Below are positions 8,111 to 18,317 of a stretch of DNA of 64,000 nt, in pieces; positions within the stretch are counted from its first letter, which is position 1, and each line of letters begins with the position of its first letter. Source of the DNA: a bacterium (GTDB taxonomy: Bacteria; Actinomycetota; Acidimicrobiia; Spongiisociales; ZC4RG35). The translations under genes and the position numbers were made by a program. The notes under the pieces are model-generated. The model searched no databases, was not told the DNA's origin, and worked only from the letters and a program-made list of their open reading frames with translations. The stretch is from NCBI GenBank assembly GCA_028819345.1, contig JAPPLW010000099.1:210931-274930 (forward strand). Direction: 5' to 3'.

Positions 8111-9142
8111 ATGAGCGAATGGCCCTTCTCTCCTCCGGTCGCCACCATGGAAGCCCGCGTCTCGGAGCGTTGGCCCAGGGGATCGTTCGCATACGAGCCC
8201 AAGTGGGACGGCTTCCGGGTCCTGGCGTGGAGCGGTCCTGATCCCCGTCTCTACTCTCGGAACCAAAAGCCGCTGCTGCGCTACTTCCCCGAGCTCGAGC
8301 CGGCGCTGGACCAACTCCCGGGGGGCACGGTGGTGGACGGAGAAGTGGTGGTGGTGTACGGCGACGCAACCCACTTCGACGCCCTGCAGATGCGCATCCA
8401 CCCGGCCCGGAGCCGTATCACCCGCCTGTCGGAGGAGGTCCCCGCCCAACTGGTCGCCTTCGATCTCCTGGCTGCTGGAGGAGAGGATCTTCGGGGCCAG
8501 CCTTTCAGTGTGCGGCGGCGCCGGTTGGAGGACCTGGCCACACGCCTCCGGCCGCCGTGGAACCTCACCCCGACCACCACCGACCAATCGGTGGCCCGTC
8601 GCTGGTTCGACGAGTATGAAGCGGCCGGGTGCGACGGCGTGGTGGCCAAACGGCTGGAGGAGGAGTACGTGAGCGGCAAGAGGAGGATGATCAAGATCAA
8701 GCACCGGCGCCATGTGGACTGCGTGGTGGGTGGCTACCGGGTCCACAAGGACGGGGACAAGATCGGGTCGCTCCTCCTGGGCCTTTACAACTCCGACGGC
8801 GCCCTGCACTTCATAGGCCACTGCTCGGGTTTCTCCAATGCCGATCGGGTGCAGATCCTCGAGCTCTTCGAGAGTCTCCGTACGCCCGATTCCTTCGATG
8901 AGCAGGCGAGAGCGCCGGGGGCGGTCAGCCGCTGGTCGACCGAGAAGAGTATGCAATGGACACCCGTGCAGCCCGGGGTGGTGGTGGAGGTCAGCTACGA
9001 CCAGTTGCAGAACGACCGGTTTCGCCACGCAACCCGGTTTCATAGATGGCGACCCGACAAACCTGCCCGGGAATGCACCATGGACCAGTTGGAGAGGCCG
9101 GCGGGACCTGGATTCTCCGAAGTGGTGACTGCACGGCCCTAA
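8111..9142 (+). CDS. ATP-dependent DNA ligase (LigC type)
   Basis: A 343-residue ligase with only the core adenylation and OB domains, the length of actinobacterial LigC enzymes. Motif I is EPKWDGFR, with the adenylated lysine at position 31. DGEVVV, AFDLLA, CDGVVAKR and MIKIKH supply the remaining nucleotidyltransferase motifs. LigC enzymes serve short-patch repair rather than replication. No Ku or LigD genes are beside it. The upstream gap is short, and it may be co-transcribed with the small membrane protein. Confidence 0.93.
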   Translation: MSEWPFSPPVATMEARVSERWPRGSFAYEPKWDGFRVLAWSGPDPRLYSRNQKPLLRYFPELEPALDQLPGGTVVDGEVVVVYGDATHFDALQMRIHPARSRITRLSEEVPAQLVAFDLLAAGGEDLRGQPFSVRRRRLEDLATRLRPPWNLTPTTTDQSVARRWFDEYEAAGCDGVVAKRLEEEYVSGKRRMIKIKHRRHVDCVVGGYRVHKDGDKIGSLLLGLYNSDGALHFIGHCSGFSNADRVQILELFESLRTPDSFDEQARAPGAVSRWSTEKSMQWTPVQPGVVVEVSYDQLQNDRFRHATRFHRWRPDKPARECTMDQLERPAGPGFSEVVTARP

Positions 9143-9199
9143 CAGGTTCCACCTCACCTAGGATTCGTCTCACCCGATCCTCCCAGGGAGCCCTTCGAC

Positions 9200-9343
9200 A
9201 TGGAACTGGCCAGCCAACTGAGCTTCATTTCCGTCGGGATCGGGATCATCATGGTCATTCTGGGCCTGGTGAAATACTTCAAACAACGCGCCGCGCTGAA
9301 GAGAATGCAGACGGAGGGTCCACCAGAAGGCAATGAGCCATAG
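9200..9343 (+). CDS. 47-residue single-helix membrane protein
   Basis: A small gene with AGGGAG nine bases before its ATG. The product has one hydrophobic stretch (about residues 8-24, rich in Ile, Val and Gly), then a basic KYFKQRAALKR segment and an acidic tail. Its last 11 bases overlap the start of the cytochrome c lipoprotein gene, which suggests coupled translation and perhaps a joint role at the membrane. No family recognised. Supported by its ribosome-binding site, the overlap and the membrane-protein-like composition. Confidence 0.6.
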   Translation: MELASQLSFISVGIGIIMVILGLVKYFKQRAALKRMQTEGPPEGNEP

Positions 9344-9794
9344 AGAAAGACTCCCCTCTCGGTCCAGGTTGGTCACGGCTCTGCTTTGTCTTCTGCTGAT
9401 CGGGTGCGGTGAAGGCGAAAGTGAGTCATCTTCTCCGGGAACCGATGCGGAGGGTGTTGCGGTGACGGTGCCCGATCTGTCCGAGACAGCCCTCCGCGGC
9501 GCTGAGACGTTCGAAGCCAACTGCACCGAGTGTCATGGCGCCACCGCCGGAGGAACCTCGGAAGGCCCCCCGTTGGTGCACATCTACTACGAACCCGGCC
9601 ACCATGCAGACTTCAGCTTCCACGTCGCCGTGCAACGGGGATCCCCCCAACATCACTGGGAGTTCGGCGACATGGATCCCGTTCCGGGCCTCTCCGACGA
9701 GGAGGTGAACGAGATCATCTGTTACGTCCGGGAGTTGCAGTACGCCAATGGCATCTTCACCGACGACGCCGGTCTGGCTGCCTGCCAGTCCTGA
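9333..9794 (+). CDS. c-type cytochrome lipoprotein
   Basis: A 153-residue exported monohaem cytochrome. The N-terminus is a lipoprotein signal with lipobox LLIGC. An acidic Ser/Thr-rich linker then leads to the haem-binding site CTECH. GDMDPVPGLSDEEVNEIICYVREL is split here only in description: the GDMDP stretch offers the axial Met, and the following segment is the class I cytochrome C-terminal helix. It should carry electrons on the outer face of the membrane. It overlaps the preceding 47-residue membrane protein. The partner oxidase or dehydrogenase is not identifiable here. Confidence 0.88.
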   Translation: MSHRERLPSRSRLVTALLCLLLIGCGEGESESSSPGTDAEGVAVTVPDLSETALRGAETFEANCTECHGATAGGTSEGPPLVHIYYEPGHHADFSFHVAVQRGSPQHHWEFGDMDPVPGLSDEEVNEIICYVRELQYANGIFTDDAGLAACQS

Positions 9795-9859
9795 CTGCCT
9801 GCTAGTTACTTGTCCGTAGAGGACCCGGCATCCCAGGCGCCGCCTACTCTAAGGTTGCG

Positions 9860-10735
9860 ATGCCTTTCTCGATTCTCGCCCAGGAGGACCAGCCTGAAGA
9901 CGTAACGCAGTTGATCGATCACGTCGGGTGGTACGAGTGGATCCTGGCCTTCCTGGTCGTCCTGGCGGCGCTCATCGGCGGTCGCCTGATCCGACGGGCG
10001 TTGAGCCGGGGATTGGCCAAGACCGCCGTTCCCCCGTTTGCCGCCATCGTCTTGGGAAAGGCGGTGGTCTATGTGGCCGTGGTGCTGGGGTTGTACTTCG
10101 CCCTCACCATCCTGCGACTGCAGGTCGGCCCGCTGATCGGCGCTCTGGGCCTGGCCGGCTTGGCTCTGGCATTCGCCTTCCAGGACATCCTGGAGAACTT
10201 CATCGCCGGGTTGCTGATGCTGATGCGACGCCCCATCAAAGTGGGAGACGAGATGGAATCCAGCGGCTACAAGGGAGACGTGAACGACATGACTCTGCGG
10301 GCGGTGGCCATCGACACCTTCGACGGCGACCGGGTCTACATCCCCAACTCCATGGTTTGGAAGAACCCTCTCGTGAACTTCACGGAGACCCCTCTTCGCC
10401 GGACCACCCTGGTGGTGGGGGTGGCCTACCGCACGGACCTGGACCTTGCGCAGCAGGTGTTGCAGGATGCAATCAACAATGTCGATGGTGTGGTGATCCC
10501 ACCCCCGGCAACAGTCGAGTTCGTGGAATTCAACAATTCCTCCATCGACTTCTACGTGCGCTACTGGCACGCCTCGGACCGCCCAACTCTGTGGGCGGTG
10601 AGGGACCGGGCGGGACGAGCCATGAAGAAGGCGCTGGACGCGGCAGGCATCGAGATTCCCTTCCCGCAGCGGACTCTGTGGTTCCCCGAGGGCCTTGGTG
10701 ATCTCTCCGATCAGGCCGATCCCCCGTCTGACTGA
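9860..10735 (+). CDS. Small-conductance mechanosensitive channel (MscS family)
   Basis: A 291-residue MscS-type channel. Three hydrophobic helices occupy about residues 25-115, the last being the Gly/Ala-rich pore helix around GALGLAGLALAFAFQDILEN. A beta-domain with the RRPIKVGDE and YIPNS segments follows, then the alpha/beta C-terminal domain. It releases solutes under hypo-osmotic shock. The start is ATG at 9860. It is followed after 15 bp by a drug-exporter-like gene on the same strand. Confidence 0.93.
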   Translation: MPFSILAQEDQPEDVTQLIDHVGWYEWILAFLVVLAALIGGRLIRRALSRGLAKTAVPPFAAIVLGKAVVYVAVVLGLYFALTILRLQVGPLIGALGLAGLALAFAFQDILENFIAGLLMLMRRPIKVGDEMESSGYKGDVNDMTLRAVAIDTFDGDRVYIPNSMVWKNPLVNFTETPLRRTTLVVGVAYRTDLDLAQQVLQDAINNVDGVVIPPPATVEFVEFNNSSIDFYVRYWHASDRPTLWAVRDRAGRAMKKALDAAGIEIPFPQRTLWFPEGLGDLSDQADPPSD

Positions 10736-10750
10736 ACACCTCGCTCGGCG

Positions 10751-12019
10751 GTGGCAAGTGTCCTGCGGGCCTTGCAAGCTGACCGGCCGCTCGTGACCGC
10801 CGAGAAAGGGCCATGGCGGCGGCGGAGAATCGGCGAGAAGGAAGTCATCGCCATGTTGGCAGCTATCAGCGCCATGACGGCGTTGGGGATCGACATGGCG
10901 CTTCCCGCCTTCGCTGACATCCGCCTCGGCCTGGGGCTCGCTGCCGACTCGCCCCGGGTGGCGCTCACGGTGACCCTCTATTTCCTGGGACTTGCCTGCG
11001 CTCAGTTGCTGTACGGCCCGTTCACCGATCGATTCGGCCGCAAGCCGGTGCTCTTCGCTGGCTTCGGCCTCTACGCTCTCGGCGCCCTGGGCTCGGCCCT
11101 GGCTCCGACATTCCCGGTCCTGATCGCCAGCAGATTCCTCTGGGGTGTCGGGGCCGCCGGCCCCCGGGCTCTTACGCTGGCCATCGGCCGCGACCTGTTC
11201 GACGGGGATCAACTGGCCCGCATCATGGCAGTGGTCGCCTCGGTGTTCATGGTGGTGCCGGCCCTTGCTCCGCTGCTTGGTCAGGCAGTGCTGAGCTTGA
11301 GTTCATGGCGTTGGGTCATGGCCGCCCCCGCGGGAGTGACATTGCTGTTGGCTGTGTGGCTCATCCGTCTCCCTGAGACCCTCCCTTCCCACCGGCGCCG
11401 GCCACTCACCCTCGGGCGCACCCGCCAGGCCATCGCCGCCGTCTTCGCCAGCAAGGTGACAACCGCCTCGGCCCTGGCGGTCATGTTCGACTTCGGCTCC
11501 TTCGCCGCATTTCTCGGAAGCATCCAACTCATTTTCGACGACGTCTACCACCGGGGTGACCAGTTCGCCTACTACTTCGCCGGGATGAGCCTGATCATGG
11601 GGGCGGTGATCTTCGCCGGGAGCCGGCAAGTCAAGAAAGTAGGGGCTGACCGGGTGATTATGGCGACCTTGCCGGCCGCGGTGGTCCTGTCGATTGCAAT
11701 GGCCCTGTGGTCCTGGCAAGCCGGAGGGCAACCGTCGTTCTTCATCTGGTTCGCCCTGATCACCGTGATCAATTCCCTCCGGACCCTGGCAAACCCCCTG
11801 ATCCAGGCCCAGGCGATGGAGCCGATGGGCGAACTGGCCGGAACGGCAGCGGCGGTGATAGGCACCATAACCATGGGAGGCGGGGCCATTCTCGCCAGCT
11901 TCGTCGACCGGGCCATCGCCGGCTCGGTCACGCCGCTGGTCATGTCCTACGCCGGCTACGGAATCATCGGCCTCGCCTTCGCCCTCTGGGCTCGCCGACA
12001 CCGATCCACCTCCATCTAG
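10751..12019 (+). CDS. MFS drug-resistance transporter, Bcr/CflA type
   Basis: A 422-residue protein with about twelve hydrophobic helices. The loop between helices 2 and 3 carries GPFTDRFGRKPVLF, the classic MFS motif A, and helix 1 has the GIDMALPAF pattern of Bcr/CflA exporters. A 30-residue basic N-terminal extension precedes helix 1, so the true start could be later than the GTG used here. Proton-driven efflux of small molecules is the family role; the substrate is unknown. Confidence 0.88.
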   Translation: MASVLRALQADRPLVTAEKGPWRRRRIGEKEVIAMLAAISAMTALGIDMALPAFADIRLGLGLAADSPRVALTVTLYFLGLACAQLLYGPFTDRFGRKPVLFAGFGLYALGALGSALAPTFPVLIASRFLWGVGAAGPRALTLAIGRDLFDGDQLARIMAVVASVFMVVPALAPLLGQAVLSLSSWRWVMAAPAGVTLLLAVWLIRLPETLPSHRRRPLTLGRTRQAIAAVFASKVTTASALAVMFDFGSFAAFLGSIQLIFDDVYHRGDQFAYYFAGMSLIMGAVIFAGSRQVKKVGADRVIMATLPAAVVLSIAMALWSWQAGGQPSFFIWFALITVINSLRTLANPLIQAQAMEPMGELAGTAAAVIGTITMGGGAILASFVDRAIAGSVTPLVMSYAGYGIIGLAFALWARRHRSTSI

Positions 12020-12058
12020 CCAACCCGGTCATTCTCAACGGGGAATATCTGCAGCCTT

Positions 12059-12097
12059 TTGTAGAGTTGATATATATAGACTAAGATTTCCTTATAG
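12059..12097 (+). promoter_or_regulatory. AT-rich probable promoter region of clpB
   Basis: The 100-bp gap before clpB contains a strikingly AT-rich stretch in otherwise GC-rich DNA, with a TTGATA hexamer at 12067 and TAAGAT / TTATAG candidates for the -10. Spacing is not ideal for any one pair, so the exact elements are uncertain. No HAIR (HspR) or CIRCE inverted repeat was found. Confidence 0.35.
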
Positions 12098-12119
12098 CAG
12101 GAAAGGTATATATCAAGAG

Positions 12120-14702
12120 ATGTCTGAGATTTTCGACCGACTCACCGCCAAAAGCCGCCAGGCCGTCGCCGATGCGGGCGCGCTCGCACGCCAACTGAGA
12201 AATCCCGAGATCACACCGGCACACCTGCTGGCGGCCCTGCTGAGCCAGACCGACGGATTGATGCTGCCCCTGGTGGATGCAGTAGGAGCACAGCCTGCCA
12301 TGCTCAAAGCCGATACCGAGGGACTCCTGGGCTCGCTACCCAGTTCGTACGGAGGCTCGGATCCGGTCCCCAGTCGGGAACTAACCAAGATCCTGGCGAG
12401 GGCAGACCAGGTCAGAGCCGAGTTCAAGGATGATTACCTGTCCGTGGAACACCTGTTGCTGGCCCTGGTCGAGGCCAAGGGAGCAGAGGGGGACGTTCTG
12501 CGCCGGCACGGGCTGGGGCGCCAAGCCATCCTCGAGGCTCTGACACAACTGCGCGGAGCGCACCGGATCACCAGCCCTGACCCGGACGCCACCTTCGGCG
12601 CGCTGGAGCGCTTCGGGCGGGACCTCACCGCCCTGGCCCACCGGCAGAAGCTGGACCCGGTGATTGGCCGGGACGACGAGATCCGGCGTGTCATCCAAGT
12701 GCTGTCCCGCCGCACCAAGAACAATCCGGTGCTGATCGGCGAACCTGGCGTGGGCAAGACCGCCATCGTGGAAGGACTGGCGCGGCGGATCGCCGACGGG
12801 GACGTGCCCGAGAGCCTCAAGACCAAGCGAATCATGGCCCTGGACATGGGAGCGATGGTGGCAGGCGCCAAGTACCGGGGTGAGTTCGAGGAGCGGCTGA
12901 AGGCTGTATTGACCGAGATCAGCGCATCCAACGGTGAGATCATCACCTTCATCGACGAGATGCACACCATCGTGGGGGCGGGCGCCGCCGAAGGGGCCAT
13001 GGACGCCTCCAACCTGCTCAAGCCGATGCTGGCCCGCGGGGAGCTGCACATGATCGGCGCCACCACCACCGACGAGCACCGCCTCCACATCGAGAAGGAC
13101 GCCGCTCTGGAACGGCGGTTCCAGCCCATCCTGGTGTCCGCTCCCTCGGTGACCGACTCGGTTGCCATCCTGCGAGGCTTGAAAGAGCGCTACGAGGTGC
13201 ACCACGGAGTGCATATCACTGACTCCGCCCTGGTGGCCGCCGCCACTCTCTCGGATCGCTACATAACCGGACGGCACCTTCCCGACAAGGCGATAGACCT
13301 CGTCGACGAAGCGGCCTCGCGCCTCCGCATCGAGATCGACTCGATGCCCGAGGAGATCGACAAGCTGACCCGCGTGGCCACCCGACTCGAGATCGAGCGT
13401 GAGGCGCTCCGGATGGAGTCGGACAGGAACGCCCGGACCCGACTCTCGGAACTGGAACAGCAACTGGCCGACCTCCGGGAGGACCTCGACGGCCTCACCG
13501 CCCGCTGGCAGCAGGAGAAGCAGGCCATAGCCTCCATCCACGGCATCAGGGAACAGATCGAGGAGGCAAGGGCCGAAGCCGAGGTGGCGGAGAGAAGGGG
13601 CGACCTCCACCGGGCGGCAGAACTCCGGTATGGCGTGCTGGCCGGTCTGGAGACCGAACTGGTTGAGAAGGAGGAGCACCTGGAGAAACTGGCAGCCAAC
13701 GGCCGGATGCTGTCGGAAGAGGTGACCGGGGAGAACATCGCCGAGGTTGTCTCCCACTGGACGGGAGTTCCGGTCGCCAGGATGCTGGAAGGCGAGGTGG
13801 CCAAGCTCATCAATCTCGAGAGCCACCTCCATGAGCGGGTGGTCGGACAGCACCAGGCCGTCCAGGCGATCTCCAACGCCGTCCGCCGCAGCCGGTCGGG
13901 CCTCTCCGACCCCAACCGGCCTGTCGGTTCGTTCCTGTTCCTGGGCCCGACCGGGGTCGGCAAGACCGAACTGGCCCGGGCCCTGGCCGACTTTCTCTTC
14001 GACGACGAGCGGGCCATGACTCGGATCGACATGTCCGAGTACTCCGAAAAGCACTCCGTCAGCCGTCTCATCGGGGCGCCTCCTGGTTACGTCGGATACG
14101 ACCAGGGCGGGCAACTCACCGAGGCGGTGCGCAGGCGTCCCTACACGGTGATCCTCTTGGACGAGGTGGAAAAGGCCCATCCCGAGATATTCAACACCCT
14201 GTTGCAGTTGCTGGACGACGGCCGGCTCACCGACGGCCAGGGTCGCACGGTCGACTTCACCAACTCGGTGCTGATCATGACCTCCAACCTGGGATCGGAG
14301 TTGATCGATCCCGGCCTGGGATCCGAGCTGATCGAGAGCCGGGTGATGGGAGCGGTGCGCGGTCACTTCCGGCCCGAGTTCCTGAACCGGGTTGACGAGA
14401 TAGTGGTGTTCGGACGATTGACCCGGCCCGAGTTGGCCCGGATAGTCGACCTGCAGTTGGGCAGGCTCCGGCGGAGACTGGCCGCACGCGGCCTGGGACT
14501 TCAGGTAACCGATGGCGTGAAGGAGATCCTGGCCGAGGAGGGATACGATCCTGCATACGGCGCGCGCCCCTTGAAGCGGGCGATCCAGCGCCGGCTGGCC
14601 GATCCCCTGGCCATCAGGTTGCTGGAAGGCGAGTGGCCGACCGATTCGACGGTGGAAGCCTATGCCGAGGGTGGCGCCGTCGGGTTCCGTCCGGCGGCGT
14701 GA
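12120..14702 (+). CDS. clpB: ATP-dependent chaperone ClpB
   Basis: An 860-residue Hsp100 disaggregase. It has the double N-terminal Clp repeat (residues ~1-145), a first AAA domain with Walker A GEPGVGKT at 207-214, the coiled M-domain (~400-530, rich in Arg/Glu heptads) and a second AAA domain with GPTGVGKT at 609-616, followed by the C-terminal D2-small domain. The M-domain and the absence of a ClpP-docking loop separate it from ClpA and ClpC. It works with DnaK to dissolve aggregates in the cytoplasm. It is monocistronic with its own AT-rich promoter; the ribosome-binding site is weak. Confidence 0.97.
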   Translation: MSEIFDRLTAKSRQAVADAGALARQLRNPEITPAHLLAALLSQTDGLMLPLVDAVGAQPAMLKADTEGLLGSLPSSYGGSDPVPSRELTKILARADQVRAEFKDDYLSVEHLLLALVEAKGAEGDVLRRHGLGRQAILEALTQLRGAHRITSPDPDATFGALERFGRDLTALAHRQKLDPVIGRDDEIRRVIQVLSRRTKNNPVLIGEPGVGKTAIVEGLARRIADGDVPESLKTKRIMALDMGAMVAGAKYRGEFEERLKAVLTEISASNGEIITFIDEMHTIVGAGAAEGAMDASNLLKPMLARGELHMIGATTTDEHRLHIEKDAALERRFQPILVSAPSVTDSVAILRGLKERYEVHHGVHITDSALVAAATLSDRYITGRHLPDKAIDLVDEAASRLRIEIDSMPEEIDKLTRVATRLEIEREALRMESDRNARTRLSELEQQLADLREDLDGLTARWQQEKQAIASIHGIREQIEEARAEAEVAERRGDLHRAAELRYGVLAGLETELVEKEEHLEKLAANGRMLSEEVTGENIAEVVSHWTGVPVARMLEGEVAKLINLESHLHERVVGQHQAVQAISNAVRRSRSGLSDPNRPVGSFLFLGPTGVGKTELARALADFLFDDERAMTRIDMSEYSEKHSVSRLIGAPPGYVGYDQGGQLTEAVRRRPYTVILLDEVEKAHPEIFNTLLQLLDDGRLTDGQGRTVDFTNSVLIMTSNLGSELIDPGLGSELIESRVMGAVRGHFRPEFLNRVDEIVVFGRLTRPELARIVDLQLGRLRRRLAARGLGLQVTDGVKEILAEEGYDPAYGARPLKRAIQRRLADPLAIRLLEGEWPTDSTVEAYAEGGAVGFRPAA

Positions 14703-14767
14703 AACCGAGCCTCCGGGCCGCCCAAACAAAGACATGACCGACCCCCGGGTCAGTACCCTCTAATTGG

Positions 14768-16516
14768 ATGGGCTCCCGGGAACACTGGTCGGATATGTGG
14801 ATAGGCCTGCGCCTAATGGTCGCGGGAGTGAAGCGCTACCCGCGCATGACGGTGATCGCCGTCATGGGAGCTATGACCTGGATGGTGGTCACCATCATCA
14901 GTCCCTACCTGCAGAAGTTGGTGGTTGACGACGCCGTAGAGGGAAACCAGCGGAACCTCCTGTTACCCCTGGTTCTCCTTGTGTTGCTGGTCGGGCTAAT
15001 GCGGGCCAGCAGCATCGCCTGGCGGCGCTGGAACGCCTTCAAGCTCTCTTACAGCTTCGAGGTGCATCTGCGCGGGCGCATCTTCTCCGCCATCCAACGG
15101 CTGGGATTCGACTATCACGACCACGCCTCGGCGGGAGAGTTGATGGCTCGATCCTCCACCGACGTAACCCAGGTGCGGTTGATCTTCATGATGCTCCCCA
15201 TCACCGTGGCCAACCTCATCACCATGGCGATGGTGGGAGTAATGGCGTTCGTGCTCGATCCGGTTCTGGGCATGGTGGCCGCCATCACCCTGCCGGCCAT
15301 GATCGTCTTTGCGGGGTTGTACTCCCGGCAGGCCATCGGCATCTCCTTTCAGGTCCAGCAGGCTCTTGCCGGGATGAGCAGGCTGACCCAGGAGGGGATT
15401 TCGGGGATTGCGGTGACGAAGGCTTTCGGTCGGGAGGCCAGGGAAGCTCGCAAGGCTCAGGGAGTGGCGACGGACATCTTCGACAAGTCCATGAGCCTGG
15501 CCCGCTTCCGGTCGGTGTACCTGCCCTGGCTGGAGTTGCTCCCCACCCTCACCACCCTGGGAGCGCTGTGGCTGGGTGGCCTCAGGGTGGCCAGCGGCGA
15601 GATGACCATCGGCGATCTGGTGGCCTTCACCCAGTATCTGGTGATCCTGTACTTCCCGCTCCGGATGACCGGTTGGTTCTTCGCCGAACTCCCCCGCGCC
15701 TCGGCCGCCGCGGCCCGGATAGTGCAACTGCTCCAGACCCCTCCATCGGTTACCAGCCCCGACGCTCCGCGTCCGTTGGGCCCCGGAGGCGGTGAGATCC
15801 GTTTCGACGGTGTCACCTTCTCCTATAACGGGGTGGAGGTGCTGTCGGACCTTGATTTGTCCATCCCGGCGGGAAGCAGCGTGGCCTTGTTCGGGGCCAC
15901 CGGCTGCGGCAAGACCACCCTGGCTCAACTCATCCCTCGGTTCTACGATCCCCAGGCCGGCAGCATCTCGGTCGACGGAACCGACATCCGCGAGCTTCAT
16001 CTGACCGATCTCCGCCGGGAGGTGGCGGTCGCTTTCGAGGAACCATTCCTCTTCTCGGCCACAATCGCCGAGAACATCGGGTTCGGGACCCCCCACGCCG
16101 AACGCTCCGAGATAGTGGCCGCCGCCCGGATCGCCGACGCCGACGAGTTCATCCGGAAGCTGCCCGAGGGATACGACACGGTGGTGGGCGAGCGGGGGAT
16201 AACCCTGTCCGGTGGCCAGCGCCAGCGCGTGGCCCTTGCCCGGGCCATCGTCGGCAACCCCCGCATCCTGATCCTGGACGACGCCACCTCGGCGGTGGAC
16301 GCCATCACCGAAGCCCACATCCATGCCGAGTTGGTGGAGATGATGAGGGGCCGCACCACCATCGTGATCGCCCACCGCACCTCCACCCTGCTGTTGGCCG
16401 ACCGGATCATCCTTCTGGAGGACGGAAAGGTCCTGGCCTTCGGAGAACACCAGGAACTCTGGGACAACGTGCCCCGCTACCGCCAACTTCTCGCCGAAGC
16501 CAGCCCGGCCCGCTGA
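14768..16516 (+). CDS. ABC exporter half-transporter with degenerate ATPase site (subunit 1)
   Basis: A 582-residue protein: six transmembrane helices (~residues 25-310) fused to one nucleotide-binding domain. Walker A is GATGCGKTT (376-384) and the signature LSGGQ (480-484) is canonical. After Walker B Asp504 comes Asp505 where active ABC ATPases have Glu, and the Q-loop glutamine is replaced by Glu424. It therefore supplies the canonical signature but a crippled Walker B, as in one half of heterodimeric exporters such as TM287/288. Its TGA overlaps the ATG of the partner by one base. Drug, lipid or peptide export is inferred from the family. Confidence 0.93.
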   Translation: MGSREHWSDMWIGLRLMVAGVKRYPRMTVIAVMGAMTWMVVTIISPYLQKLVVDDAVEGNQRNLLLPLVLLVLLVGLMRASSIAWRRWNAFKLSYSFEVHLRGRIFSAIQRLGFDYHDHASAGELMARSSTDVTQVRLIFMMLPITVANLITMAMVGVMAFVLDPVLGMVAAITLPAMIVFAGLYSRQAIGISFQVQQALAGMSRLTQEGISGIAVTKAFGREAREARKAQGVATDIFDKSMSLARFRSVYLPWLELLPTLTTLGALWLGGLRVASGEMTIGDLVAFTQYLVILYFPLRMTGWFFAELPRASAAAARIVQLLQTPPSVTSPDAPRPLGPGGGEIRFDGVTFSYNGVEVLSDLDLSIPAGSSVALFGATGCGKTTLAQLIPRFYDPQAGSISVDGTDIRELHLTDLRREVAVAFEEPFLFSATIAENIGFGTPHAERSEIVAAARIADADEFIRKLPEGYDTVVGERGITLSGGQRQRVALARAIVGNPRILILDDATSAVDAITEAHIHAELVEMMRGRTTIVIAHRTSTLLLADRIILLEDGKVLAFGEHQELWDNVPRYRQLLAEASPAR

Positions 16517-18294
16517 TGTACTCCCGCTACGGATCCGCCGACCCGGTCCCCCACCGGATGAACCTCATCCGCCGGGCTGCCAAGTCCGCCCGGTACATGG
16601 CCCTCCCCGCCCTGGGCGCCGCCACCGCGGCCATAGTGTCCTCCATGTCCAGGGTGGCGGGGCCGCTGGTAATCCGAGAAGGGGTTGACAAGGGCATCGT
16701 TCCCCAAGACACCTCGGTGATCACCAACGTGGCTCTGATTTTCGGCGGCATCCTGGTCGCCCAGTACGTATCCACCCGCATCACCCTCTACATGGTGGCC
16801 TGGCTGGGCGAGAGGTTCATGATGGACCTTCGCAACCAGGTGTACTCCCACGTTCTGAGAATGGACATGGCCTTTTTCGGGAGGACCAAGACCGGGGTCT
16901 TGGTGTCCAGGCTCACCGCCGACATCGAGTCTCTCCAGGTCTTCGCCACCGAAGGCGTCATATCGGTGGTGGGAAGCACCTTGATGGTGACGGGGGTCTC
17001 CGTGGCCCTGTTCGTGATAGATCCGTTTCTCGCCATGATCGTGATGCTGCTCATGCCCATCCTGGTGGCTATCTCGATTCACTTCGGCCGCCGGTCGGGA
17101 CAGGCCTACCGGCAGGTACGCAGCCAGGTGGGAAGGGTGCTGGGCGCCCTCCAAGAGAACATTTCCGGAGTGAGGGAAGTCCAGGCCAATGCGCAGGAAC
17201 TTCGCCAGGAAGAGCGTTTCGGGGCGATAGACCAGACCTACTACCAGAAGGGCATGGCCGCCGCCAAGACCGTGGTCCGCTACTTCCCCCAGGTGGACAC
17301 GTTGCGGGTAGTCGGACTGGTCCTGGTCCTGTTAATCGGAGGGAACAGGGTGCTGGACGGGGAGATGAGCCTCGGGTCGATGATCGCCTTCCTGCTCTAC
17401 CTGAACTGGTTCTTCGAGCCCATCGTGCAACTCGCCAACATCTACAACCTCCTGCAGGGAGCGCTGGCCGCTCTCTACAAGCTTTACGGGTTGATGGACG
17501 AAGAGCCCGCGATTCAGGAGGCCCTCGAAACCACCCCTCTCGCCCCGGAGGTGGACGGCAGGATCCGGGTCGACAGGTTGACCTTCGGCTACAGCCCCGA
17601 CGAACCGATCATCACCGACCTGAACCTCTCCATTCCCTCCGGCCAGCGGGTGGCCGTGGTGGGCGCCACCGGATCGGGGAAGAGCACCCTGGTGAGACTG
17701 ATCGCGCGCTTCTACGACCCCCAGAACGGCGGGGTCTCCCTGGACGGGATCGATCTCAGGAAACTCAGCTTTGCCGACCTTCGCCGGGCCGTGGCGCTGG
17801 TGCCCCAAGAGGGATTCCTGTTCGAGGACTCCCTGCGGTTCAACCTGTCCTTCGGCCGGGGCGAGATGAGCGACGAGGAGGTGTGGGAAGCGTGCCGGGC
17901 AATGGGCATCGCCGAGTGGGTGGAGAGCCTGCCCGAGGGTCTGGACACGCCCATGCGGGAGAGGGGCAACCGGCTCTCTTCGGGAGAGCGCCAACTCGTC
18001 GCCCTTGCCCGGGCGCTGGCCGTCGATCCGGCGATAGTCATTCTCGATGAGGCCACGTCCAACCTTGATCCCGGAACGGAAAGCCAGATCGAGGACGCCC
18101 TCGAATCGCTGCTGGCGGGCCGTACCTCGATCGTCGTGGCTCACCGCCTTCGAACCGCCCGGCGGGCAGATCGCGTGCTGGTCATGGAAGGTGGCCGGGT
18201 GGTGGAGGACGGAACCTATGACGACCTGGCCGGCCGAGGCGGACATTTCGCCGAACTGATACACACCTGGGAGTCCTCCGAGCAGCGGGTGTGA
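16516..18294 (+). CDS. ABC exporter half-transporter with intact catalytic Glu (subunit 2)
   Basis: A 592-residue partner of the preceding gene, with the same six-helix plus NBD layout. Walker A is GATGSGKST (383-391) and Walker B ends in Asp511-Glu512, so the catalytic Glu is present. The Q-loop is VPQEG. The signature deviates as LSSGE (487-491). In a heterodimer its Walker sites would face subunit 1's canonical LSGGQ, giving one working site, while the opposite site would be degenerate twice over. Start is ATG, overlapping subunit 1's stop (TGATG). Confidence 0.94.
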   Translation: MYSRYGSADPVPHRMNLIRRAAKSARYMALPALGAATAAIVSSMSRVAGPLVIREGVDKGIVPQDTSVITNVALIFGGILVAQYVSTRITLYMVAWLGERFMMDLRNQVYSHVLRMDMAFFGRTKTGVLVSRLTADIESLQVFATEGVISVVGSTLMVTGVSVALFVIDPFLAMIVMLLMPILVAISIHFGRRSGQAYRQVRSQVGRVLGALQENISGVREVQANAQELRQEERFGAIDQTYYQKGMAAAKTVVRYFPQVDTLRVVGLVLVLLIGGNRVLDGEMSLGSMIAFLLYLNWFFEPIVQLANIYNLLQGALAALYKLYGLMDEEPAIQEALETTPLAPEVDGRIRVDRLTFGYSPDEPIITDLNLSIPSGQRVAVVGATGSGKSTLVRLIARFYDPQNGGVSLDGIDLRKLSFADLRRAVALVPQEGFLFEDSLRFNLSFGRGEMSDEEVWEACRAMGIAEWVESLPEGLDTPMRERGNRLSSGERQLVALARALAVDPAIVILDEATSNLDPGTESQIEDALESLLAGRTSIVVAHRLRTARRADRVLVMEGGRVVEDGTYDDLAGRGGHFAELIHTWESSEQRV

Positions 18295-18317
18295 CCAGGT
18301 GCGCCTTGTTCAGTCGA

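Noticed and set aside
9806-11212. 468-codon open frame antisense to mscS and the MFS gene
   Set aside because: Spans two real genes on the other strand and their junction; no motif or ribosome-binding site.
12020-12119. HAIR or CIRCE heat-shock operator upstream of clpB
   Set aside because: Neither CTTGAGT-N7-ACTCAAG nor the CIRCE inverted repeat is present.
12381-14735. 784-codon open frame antisense to clpB
   Set aside because: High-GC shadow frame: Gly/Arg/Leu/Gln-rich, no domain, no start signal, entirely opposite a certain gene.
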